Shown: positions 1-5,029 of the stretch, piece by piece
How the letters are laid out: each line of letters begins with the position of its first letter
Numbering within the stretch: the stretch's first letter is position 1
Source of the DNA: Actinomycetota bacterium
GTDB lineage: Bacteria; Actinomycetota; Actinomycetes; Nanopelagicales; Nanopelagicaceae
Assembly: GCA_947377725.1 (NCBI GenBank)
Contig: CANCGX010000065.1
Coordinates: 1 to 5,029 of the forward strand
Reading direction: 5' to 3'
DNA: 5,029 nt
Notes under the pieces: generated by a model
The model's input: the letters and a program-made list of their open reading frames with translations, nothing else
Told to the model about the DNA's origin: nothing
The model's database searches: none
Program-made: the position numbers and the translations under genes

Positions 1-1316
1 GTCCATGGTGAATCAGGATTTGATGCATCAACTTTTTCAAACATTGGCGCATCGACTACCCAGACAAATTTCCACGTTCCTTCGGCGATGAGATTGCATC
101 TCTTGCCAATTTCCAATCGGACCGCGCCCAAAAGCGCTTGTGAAGAACTCTTCTCGCCTGCGGCAAAAAAGATCGCATCTCCAGGCTTTGCATTTACATG
201 CTTCGCTATCTGCGATGCTTCATTTTCGGATAAATTCTTCGCTACCGGACCACCTAACGTTCCATCCTCTTGAACGAGAATGTATGCAAGTCCTTTTGCA
301 CCACGAGCTTTTGCCCAATCTTGCCACGCATCGAGTTCGCGTCGAGGGGAAGAAGCCCCTCCTGGCATTACAACGGCACCTACATAATCTGCCTGAAAAA
401 CTCTAAAGGTCGTGTCGGCAAAGAACTCTTTAACTTCACAAATTTCATTATCGAATCGCAAATCAGGCTTATCTGAACCATAGCGACGCATCGCTTCGAA
501 ATAAGTCATCCGGTCAATTGGCATCGGAATTTCATAGCCAACTACCTTCTTGAATACCTGGGAAAGAATATTTTCTGCAACAGCAAGGACATCATCTTGA
601 TCGACGAACGACATTTCGATATCAAGCTGAGTGAACTCTGGTTGTCTATCAGCTCGGAAATCTTCGTCTCTGAAACAGCGAGCTATTTGATAATAACGCT
701 CCATTCCCGCAACCATGAGTAACTGCTTAAAAAGCTGAGGTGATTGAGGAAGGGCGTACCAGGATCCTGGTTGCAAACGCACAGGTACGAGGAAATCTCT
801 CGCGCCTTCAGGAGTGGATCGTGTTAGATACGGAGTCTCAATTTCTAGAAAATCTAGCTCGTCCATGACGCTTCGAATTGCTGAAGTTACCTTTGAACGC
901 AAACGCAAATTCTTCGATGGTCCTTCGCGACGTAAATCTAAATAACGATATTTAAGGCGAACCTCTTCCGAAACAGTTACATTCTCGCCGCTATCAACTT
1001 GGAAAGGTAGTGCTGCTGCTTCACTCAATACTTGAAGTTCTTGACAATCAATCTCCACTTCACCAGTCGGGTTGTTTGCATTTTCATTCCCTGTTGGTCG
1101 GGCAGTTACAACACCGGTGATCAGAACACACCACTCCGCGCGAAGACTTCCCGCAATCTCGTCCTTGATAACGACTTGAACCGTTCCTGTTGAATCACGT
1201 ATATCGATAAATGCCACACCGCCATGATCGCGACGTCGTGCCACCCAACCAGCAAGCGTGACCGTGGAACCAACATCGCTCTTGCGTAAAGTGCCTGCAT
1301 CATGCGTTCTTAGCAT
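1..1316 (-). CDS. aspS: Aspartyl-tRNA synthetase, 3' end beyond the window
   Basis: Class II aminoacyl-tRNA synthetase that attaches aspartate to tRNA in the cytoplasm. The frame is open for 438 codons from ATG 1316 to the left edge, with no stop. Seen in the translation: an N-terminal OB-fold anticodon-binding domain (about residues 1-105, containing GWVARRRDHGG at 23-33), the linker RLKYRYLDLRR (120-130), motif 1 (about 147-166), TPEGARDFLVP (168-178), the aspartate-binding stretch QSPQLFKQ (191-198), and motif 2 from FRDED (215-219) to FTQLDIE (228-234). The start of the inserted GAD domain follows SDKPDLR. Motif 3 and roughly the last 150 residues of a usual bacterial AspRS (about 590) lie outside. 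His31 in RRRDHGG, where E. coli has Leu, is typical of non-discriminating enzymes that also charge tRNA(Asn). The start is fixed by a GGAG site 8 bases upstream and by the family-typical opening MLRTHDAGTLR. It lies 34 bases after hisS, probably in the same transcript. Confidence 0.97.
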   Translation of the reverse strand, partial: MLRTHDAGTLRKSDVGSTVTLAGWVARRRDHGGVAFIDIRDSTGTVQVVIKDEIAGSLRAEWCVLITGVVTARPTGNENANNPTGEVEIDCQELQVLSEAAALPFQVDSGENVTVSEEVRLKYRYLDLRREGPSKNLRLRSKVTSAIRSVMDELDFLEIETPYLTRSTPEGARDFLVPVRLQPGSWYALPQSPQLFKQLLMVAGMERYYQIARCFRDEDFRADRQPEFTQLDIEMSFVDQDDVLAVAENILSQVFKKVVGYEIPMPIDRMTYFEAMRRYGSDKPDLRFDNEICEVKEFFADTTFRVFQADYVGAVVMPGGASSPRRELDAWQDWAKARGAKGLAYILVQEDGTLGGPVAKNLSENEASQIAKHVNAKPGDAIFFAAGEKSSSQALLGAVRLEIGKRCNLIAEGTWKFVWVVDAPMFEKVDASNPDSPW

Positions 1317-1324
1317 TAAGTAAT

Positions 1325-1328
1325 CTCC
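1325..1328 (-). promoter_or_regulatory. Ribosome binding site of aspS
   Basis: GGAG on the minus strand lies 8 bases before the ATG at 1316. It supports that start and allows independent translation initiation downstream of hisS. Confidence 0.75.
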
Positions 1329-1350
1329 AGTAATTAGTTATTTCTGCAAT

Positions 1351-2607
1351 CTATAGAACTTTTTTAAGGTCCTCTTGCAAGGTTCGAAGCGTAACCGAAG
1401 AGGATTCCCCAGTTTGCATATTTTTGAGTTCGGCGGTTCCGGATGCAAGTTCGTTCTCACCAAGCACCAATGCGAAGCGAGCTCCCGACTTATCGGCTGC
1501 CTTCATTCCGCCCTTCAGGGCACGATCGCCATAAGCGACGTCCACTTTCAAGCCTTCAACTCTTAACGTCTGAGCCAAAGTTACTGCCGCCAGTTTTACG
1601 TTCTCACCCAGTGGAACAATGAAAAGTTGGAGAGCCGACTCTTCAGGGAGGGCGATTTGCTCTGCTTCACATGCAAGCAAAATTCGATCCACTCCGAGGC
1701 CAAAACCAATTCCTGATAAATCTGCCCCACCTAGTTGAGCCATGAGTCCGTCGTAACGACCCCCACCGCCTATTCCAGATTGAGCCCCAAGACCCATATG
1801 TACAAATTCGAAAGCAGTCCCCGTGTAGTAATCCAACCCTCGGACCATTCGATTGTTTATAACAAAATCGATTCCAAAGGATGAAAGACATTCCTGCACT
1901 CTCGTAAAATGCGCCGCACTCTCTTGGGTTAGATAATCCATGAGGATCGGAGCGCTATTCATGAGGTTACGAACTTCTTCACGCTTATCATCGAACAACC
2001 TCAATGGATTCAATGCTGCTCGTTCACGAGTTGCCTCATCTATATCCAGGGTTGCAATGTACGTGCGCAAATCCTTTGTATAACTTTCACGAGTAATTGC
2101 ATCTCCAAGCGAGGTAATCTCGAGGCGATAGTTCTTCAGGCCTAATTGTTTAAATGCTGTATCTGCAACAGCGATGACTTCTGCATCAATCTCAGGGTCT
2201 TGCAAACCAATAGCTTCTATGCCGACCTGATAGAACTGGCGATAGCGGCCAAGTTGCGGGCGCTCGGCACGGAAAAATTGACCGGAGTACCAAACTTTCA
2301 CAGGAAGCTGACCGCGATCTAGGTTGTGTTCAATAACAGAGCGCATAACGCCTGCGGTGCCTTCTGGGCGAAGAGTAATTGAACGTCCACCTCTATCTTC
2401 AAAGGTGTACATCTCCTTGGAGACCACATCCGTCGACTCACCGACACCGCGCGCGAAGAGTTCAGTATCTTCGAAAACGGGCAATTCGATAAGTTCATAA
2501 CCGCTGCGTCTCGCTGATGCTATGAGAGTCTCGCGAACAAATCCAAAATGTTTTGATCGTTCAGGGAAGTACTCGCTTACGCCTTTGGGGGCTTGAAATT
2601 TACTCAT
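1351..2607 (-). CDS. hisS: Histidyl-tRNA synthetase
   Basis: Class II synthetase that charges tRNA(His); a cytoplasmic homodimer in the known family. The 418 residues from ATG 2607 match the usual length of about 420. Seen: motif 1 region (about 37-48), TLRPEGT (78-84), motif 2 FRAERPQLGRYRQFYQ (112-127), the histidine-specific HisA loop RGLDYYTG (256-263) with the catalytic-type Arg256, GGGGRYDG (280-287), motif 3 GIGFGLGVDR (299-308), and a C-terminal anticodon-binding domain (about 325-418). All key motifs are intact. An in-frame TTG at 2622 and a GTG at 2610 would add 5 or 1 residues. ATG 2607 is preferred because GAGG sits 7 bases before it and family members commonly open with MSKFQAPKG-like sequence. 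The stop is TAG at 1353-1351. It follows the hydrolase gene by 11 bases and precedes aspS by 34, consistent with one operon. Confidence 0.98.
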   Translation of the reverse strand: MSKFQAPKGVSEYFPERSKHFGFVRETLIASARRSGYELIELPVFEDTELFARGVGESTDVVSKEMYTFEDRGGRSITLRPEGTAGVMRSVIEHNLDRGQLPVKVWYSGQFFRAERPQLGRYRQFYQVGIEAIGLQDPEIDAEVIAVADTAFKQLGLKNYRLEITSLGDAITRESYTKDLRTYIATLDIDEATRERAALNPLRLFDDKREEVRNLMNSAPILMDYLTQESAAHFTRVQECLSSFGIDFVINNRMVRGLDYYTGTAFEFVHMGLGAQSGIGGGGRYDGLMAQLGGADLSGIGFGLGVDRILLACEAEQIALPEESALQLFIVPLGENVKLAAVTLAQTLRVEGLKVDVAYGDRALKGGMKAADKSGARFALVLGENELASGTAELKNMQTGESSSVTLRTLQEDLKKVL

Positions 2608-2614
2608 CACTCCC

Positions 2615-2618
2615 CCTC
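2615..2618 (-). promoter_or_regulatory. Ribosome binding site of hisS
   Basis: GAGG lies within a purine run (AGAGGGGGAG) just after the stop codon of the upstream hydrolase gene, 7 bases before ATG 2607. Its place favours ATG 2607 over the TTG at 2622, which overlaps the hydrolase stop and would sit upstream of this site. Confidence 0.65.
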
Positions 2619-3308
2619 TCAATCTTTAGATTGTAAATAAGCTTCAGTTAAATACGGATTCTTCTTCCGCTCTCGGGCAATTGTAGTTTGGGAACCATGC
2701 CCAGGTAGAACAATTAGCTCATCATCGAGGCTCAAAATCTGATTTTTAAGAGTCTTCTTCATCTCAGCCGCAGATCCCGTAGGGAGGTCTGTTCGACCGA
2801 TTGAACCTTCGAAAAGAACATCTCCCGCAATGAGATATTCGCTGTTAAGGATGAAAACCGTAGAACCAGCAGTGTGCCCGGGGGCATGTCTTACTTCTAT
2901 GGGCAATCCTGCGATTGTTAACGACTCAGAACCGTGCAATTCGACAACTTCTGAAGGTTCGGCAAATCCTTTAACGCCCATCTGTTTCATAATCTGCTCG
3001 GCTGGCCCACCCGGAATAAGGGCGTTCATAGGGTTGGAGATCAGAGCTCTATCCCGCGAATGGATCAATGCGGGAATTCCATACCCTTCAGCAACCGGTA
3101 GAACGGAAAAAGTGTGGTCGAGGTGGCCATGCGTCAGGAAAATGGCTACGGGTTTGAGATTGAACCGATTTACGCTCTCCTGCAATCGTTTCAGAATGGA
3201 AGGAGAGGAAATTCCTGGGTCAACAATTATGCACTCAGCGCCTCTCTGGGTAGCCAAAATCCAGCAATTCGTTCCGAAATAGTCAGCAACCACACTCTCA
3301 ATAAGCAC
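2619..3308 (-). CDS. Metallo-beta-lactamase-fold hydrolase, glyoxalase II-like
   Basis: Probable zinc-dependent cytoplasmic hydrolase of 229 residues, substrate unknown. Seen: the metal motif THGHLDH at 59-65 (His60, His62, Asp64, His65), His145 in PGHTAGS, the bridging Asp163 in AGDVLF, and His204 in LPGHG. This is the complete ligand set of the glyoxalase II group. The N-terminal FGTNCWIL (11-18) and VDPG (29-32) are also typical. The protein ends soon after the core fold, so it lacks the helical C-terminal domain that binds glutathione in classical glyoxalase II, and actinobacteria generally use mycothiol. A hydroxyacylglutathione hydrolase name would therefore over-interpret it; a thioesterase acting on another thiol adduct is possible. 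The start is GTG 3308: an in-frame TGA lies 18 bases upstream and MLIESVVADYFGTN fits the family's N-terminus. M. tuberculosis also has such a gene directly upstream of hisS (from memory), so the pairing appears conserved. Confidence 0.93.
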   Translation of the reverse strand: MLIESVVADYFGTNCWILATQRGAECIIVDPGISSPSILKRLQESVNRFNLKPVAIFLTHGHLDHTFSVLPVAEGYGIPALIHSRDRALISNPMNALIPGGPAEQIMKQMGVKGFAEPSEVVELHGSESLTIAGLPIEVRHAPGHTAGSTVFILNSEYLIAGDVLFEGSIGRTDLPTGSAAEMKKTLKNQILSLDDELIVLPGHGSQTTIARERKKNPYLTEAYLQSKD

Positions 3309-3314
3309 TAGCTC

Positions 3315-3323
3315 ATCATGCCA
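3315..3323 (-). promoter_or_regulatory. Possible extended -10 promoter of the hydrolase-hisS-aspS operon
   Basis: TGGCATGAT on the minus strand resembles an extended -10 element (TGn plus a hexamer matching TATAAT at four positions). A start 7 bases downstream would fall exactly on the GTG at 3308, giving a leaderless mRNA, which is common in actinobacteria. I see no good -35 element, and only a weak GAG is available as a Shine-Dalgarno site. This is a sequence-only guess. Confidence 0.3.
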
Positions 3324-3325
3324 TC

Positions 3326-3350
3326 AGGGGCGTGAACTTTCGCACCCCCT
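3326..3350. repeat. Inverted repeat, possible hairpin A
   Basis: AGGGG then GTG (3326-3330 and 3332-3334) pair with CAC then CCCCT (3343-3350), leaving a single bulged C at 3331 and the 8-base loop AACTTTCG. That is eight pairs, five of them in a continuous GC-rich outer stem. No U-run follows on the plus strand, so it is not a typical intrinsic terminator there. On the minus strand it would lie upstream of the proposed operon start. Confidence 0.45.
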
Positions 3351-3360
3351 CAGAAACGGG

Positions 3361-3375
3361 TACCTTTGCCAGGTA
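3361..3375. repeat. Inverted repeat TACCT-5-AGGTA, possible operator or hairpin B
   Basis: Perfect 5-base arms, TACCT (3361-3365) and AGGTA (3371-3375), are separated by TTGCC. A further GGG (3358-3360) could pair with CCC (3381-3383) across a bulge of AAAGT. It could be a dyad bound by a regulator or an RNA stem in the leader of the plus gene. Short arms of this kind also occur by chance. Confidence 0.35.
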
Positions 3376-3399
3376 AAAGTCCCTATAACGGAACCTCAA

Positions 3400-3416
3400 G
3401 TGGTCGGCCAGACCGT
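3400..3416. repeat. Inverted repeat, possible hairpin C
   Basis: GGTC (3402-3405) pairs with GACC (3411-3414) around the loop GGCCA, and two G-U wobble pairs can extend the stem outward in plus-strand RNA. It lies about 40 bases before the start codon of the DUF349 gene and does not cover its ribosome binding site. Confidence 0.35.
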
Positions 3417-3442
3417 GCAGACGCTAGAGCAACGCGCAACCG

Positions 3443-3449
3443 AAGGAGA
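3443..3449 (+). promoter_or_regulatory. Ribosome binding site of the DUF349 gene
   Basis: AAGGAGA is a strong Shine-Dalgarno match, with GGAG ending 6 bases before ATG 3455. It is the best such site in the window and fixes that start. Confidence 0.85.
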
Positions 3450-3454
3450 AAAAT

Positions 3455-4744
3455 ATGAGCGACGGAACATTTTCACCAGCATCAGCACTAGTTGGAGATC
3501 CATCCCAATTTGGTCGAGTAGCAGATGATGGCGTCGTATATGTACGCACTCCTGAAGGTGAACGCGCCGTGGGTTCCTATCCTGGTAAAACTCCAGAAGA
3601 AGCACTCGCTTATTTCGTGCGCAAATTCGAAGCGCTCGCTTCAGAAGTTGCTTTGCTTGCAGCAAGAATCAAAAGTGGCGCACTCGTTCCATCTGACGCA
3701 CTTGAAGCCGTCACAAAGCTCCGCCATCAAGTTGCCTCACTCAACGGTGTAGGCGATCTTGCAACCCTAGCCGCATCGGTTGAAAGAATTCCGGAATTGA
3801 TTGAAGGCCATCGCGCAGCTTATGAGTCTCGCAAAGAAGCCGAAAAACTCGTTAAGGATGCAAAGCGCGCCGAAGCTCTGATCATCAAAGAAAAAATTGT
3901 CGCTGAGGCAGAATCACTTGCGCTGTCTGAGAGCTGGAAAGCTACTGGTGAGCGCCTTAAAGTTCTTTTGGAAGAATGGAAAGCTGCTCCGCGCCTTGAG
4001 AAATCAACAGACGCAACTCTCTGGAAGCGATTCTCTGCATCGCGAAATAAGTTTGATAAACGCCGTCGAACTCACTTCTCACAACTGGAAGCCACTTCCG
4101 CGCTCGTTGCAAATAAGAAGGAAGAGATTGTCGCTGAAGCGAAGAAATTAGCGACTTCTAAAGAATGGTTGCCAACAGCCAAGAGATTTAAAGAGCTCAT
4201 GGATGCCTGGAAGGCATCTGGCCGTGGAAAGCAAAATGTAGATGCGAAACTCTGGGAGCAGTTCAAGGCTGCTCAAGATCAATTCTTCACTTCCAAGAAC
4301 GCTGATTTAGAAAAGCGCCAAGGCACAATGGCTGAAAATCTCAAGAAGCGTGAAGAACTCATTGTTGAAATTGAAGCTCTCCTTCCAGTTACCGACCTAA
4401 ATACTGCCCGCAAGCAGTATCGGGATCTCAGCGAGAAGTGGTTCAAGATTGGAATGACTGAACGATCTAAGAGAACTGCGTTGGATGCACGTTTTGCAAA
4501 AGTTGAAACTGAAATCGAGTCTTTGCAAGCTGAGCAATCCCGTCGAACCGACCCAACTGCAATTGCACGCGCTAATAACGTTGTTCAAGGGCTTCTCGAT
4601 GCAATTGAAGAGTATGAAGAGAAGGCAGCCAAAGCAGAAGCAGCGGGAAATACGGCTAAAGCGTTGGTCGCTCGCGAAGCGGCGGCAGCTAGAAAGCTAT
4701 GGCTTGCTGAAGCTCAAAAGGGCCTTGCAGACTTCAACAAATAA
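3455..4744 (+). CDS. DUF349 repeat protein of unknown function
   Basis: A 429-residue, highly charged, Ala/Glu/Lys-rich and mainly helical protein, predicted cytoplasmic: no signal peptide or membrane segment is seen. Residues 1-75 form an N-terminal part with VVYVRTPEGERAVGSYPG (27-44) and EEALAYFVRKFEALASE (48-64), a pattern I associate with actinobacterial DUF349 proteins. Three DUF349-type helical repeats follow, at about 145-215, 219-290 and 298-360. Marker residues are exactly 77 apart: Trp175/Trp252/Trp329 and Phe193/Phe270/Phe347. Trp161/Trp238 and Trp190/Trp267 mark the first two repeats, while the third has lost these tryptophans. An Ala/Glu-rich helical tail (about 370-429) ends the protein. 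The molecular function of the family is not established to my knowledge. The start is ATG 3455, with AAGGAGA just upstream. The gene diverges from the hydrolase-hisS-aspS operon and converges on rel, which suggests but does not show a role connected with translation or the stringent response. Confidence 0.93.
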   Translation: MSDGTFSPASALVGDPSQFGRVADDGVVYVRTPEGERAVGSYPGKTPEEALAYFVRKFEALASEVALLAARIKSGALVPSDALEAVTKLRHQVASLNGVGDLATLAASVERIPELIEGHRAAYESRKEAEKLVKDAKRAEALIIKEKIVAEAESLALSESWKATGERLKVLLEEWKAAPRLEKSTDATLWKRFSASRNKFDKRRRTHFSQLEATSALVANKKEEIVAEAKKLATSKEWLPTAKRFKELMDAWKASGRGKQNVDAKLWEQFKAAQDQFFTSKNADLEKRQGTMAENLKKREELIVEIEALLPVTDLNTARKQYRDLSEKWFKIGMTERSKRTALDARFAKVETEIESLQAEQSRRTDPTAIARANNVVQGLLDAIEEYEEKAAKAEAAGNTAKALVAREAAAARKLWLAEAQKGLADFNK

Positions 4745-5029
4745 TTAATTGTTGGTAACTCGATAAACGTCGTAAACACCTTCAATACCTCGTACTGCGG
4801 CAATTACTGAGTCCAAGTGAGATGCATCTGCCATTTCGAAAGTGAATCGAGATATGGCAACCCGGTCTTTCGAAGTAGATACTGCTGCGTTCAAGATATT
4901 CACGTGTTGATCTGAAAGAGCTTGAGTAACATCAGATAAGAGACGATTTCGATCGAGCGCCTCAACTTGAATGTTTACAAGGAAAATCGACTTCGCCGAA
5001 GCATTCCATTTCACTTTCACAATTCGATC
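4745..5029 (-). CDS. rel: Rel bifunctional (p)ppGpp synthetase/hydrolase, C-terminal ACT domain only
   Basis: The last 94 codons of a Rel (RelA/SpoT-type) gene; the reading frame stays open through the right edge, so the start, the HD hydrolase, synthetase and TGS domains lie outside. The visible part is the C-terminal ACT domain: IFLVNIQVEALDRNRLLSDV, then ALSDQHVNIL, RFTFEM and the end GVYDVYRVTNN, which agree closely with the ends of actinobacterial Rel proteins. In the family this region senses amino-acid state on the ribosome and controls the N-terminal catalytic domains. An internal GTG at 5020 is not a start, because the homologous sequence continues upstream of it (DRI precedes). The TAA stop (4747-4745) directly abuts the stop of the convergent DUF349 gene, with no intergenic base and no visible terminator hairpin. 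Confidence 0.95.
   Translation of the reverse strand, partial: DRIVKVKWNASAKSIFLVNIQVEALDRNRLLSDVTQALSDQHVNILNAAVSTSKDRVAISRFTFEMADASHLDSVIAAVRGIEGVYDVYRVTNN

Larger units (their letters stand above)
3309..3454. other. Divergent intergenic region with several inverted repeats
   Basis: This 146-base region separates the minus-strand operon from the plus-strand DUF349 gene, so promoters for both should lie here or reach into it. It has no credible ORF. It is noticeably structured: three inverted repeats occur within about 90 bases (3326-3350, 3361-3375, 3400-3416), then a purine-rich ribosome binding site. If transcription of the plus gene starts early in the region, these would lie in its 5' leader. 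I do not recognise a known riboswitch consensus in it. Confidence 0.6.

Noticed and set aside
88..476. Three overlapping open frames on the plus strand.
   Set aside because: They are antisense shadows of aspS, whose motifs are continuous through this stretch.
2830..3282. A 150-codon open frame on the plus strand inside the hydrolase gene.
   Set aside because: It is antisense to a clear hydrolase with all metal ligands, has no family resemblance and no ribosome binding site that I can see.
3326..3350. Hairpin A as an intrinsic terminator.
   Set aside because: No U-run follows it on either strand, and no gene ends here: both flanking genes start from this region.
3384..3389. TATAAC as a -10 element for the DUF349 gene.
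   Set aside because: The best -35-like hexamer (TTGCCA, 3366-3371) is only 12 bases away, and the hexamer at 17 bases (TACCTT) is a poor match, so no promoter can be called.
3390..3417. GGAAC followed by CGTG, as in a promoter for an ECF (extracytoplasmic-function) sigma factor.
   Set aside because: The 19-base spacing is too long for the usual pattern, and such short motifs arise by chance.
4072..4266. A 64-codon minus-strand open frame within the DUF349 gene.
   Set aside because: It lies opposite the repeat-coding region, overlaps a well-supported gene and shows no recognisable domain.
5018..5020. GTG as the start of a separate small ACT-domain protein.
   Set aside because: The frame and the Rel-like sequence continue upstream to the window edge, so this is an internal valine of a truncated view of rel.

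Overview
The window looks like chromosomal core sequence from an actinobacterium of moderate-to-low GC (mid-40s percent by eye, not computed). The evidence is the close actinobacterial character of the Rel tail, of AspRS and of the DUF349 protein, together with the gene set Rel / metallo-hydrolase / hisS / aspS. Freshwater actinobacteria of the Nanopelagicales (acI) type would fit the base composition, but that placement is inference. No mobile element, CRISPR array, RNA gene or phage gene is visible.

Layout. On the minus strand, read right to left, there is a metallo-beta-lactamase-fold hydrolase (3308 to 2619), histidyl-tRNA synthetase hisS (2607 to 1351) and aspartyl-tRNA synthetase aspS (from 1316, running off the left edge). 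The three genes are separated by only 11 and 34 bases and probably form one operon. A 146-base divergent intergenic region (3309-3454) carries several inverted repeats and a strong ribosome binding site for a plus-strand gene. That gene (3455-4744) encodes a 429-residue charged helical protein with three DUF349-type repeats. It ends base-to-base against the convergent 3' end of a Rel (ppGpp synthetase/hydrolase) gene, of which only the C-terminal ACT domain lies in the window (4745-5029, minus strand).

Function. HisRS and AspRS charge tRNAs, and Rel makes or degrades (p)ppGpp in response to uncharged tRNA, so the neighbourhood is centred on translation and the stringent response. The AspRS carries the histidine (His31) typical of non-discriminating enzymes, which predicts that asparaginyl-tRNA is made through Asp-tRNA(Asn) and GatCAB. 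The hydrolase has the zinc ligands of the glyoxalase II group but lacks that enzyme's C-terminal domain, so its substrate is open.

The least understood parts are the DUF349 protein, whose three repeats are exactly 77 residues apart, and the inverted-repeat-rich leader upstream of it. I found no clear case for an entirely new system here.
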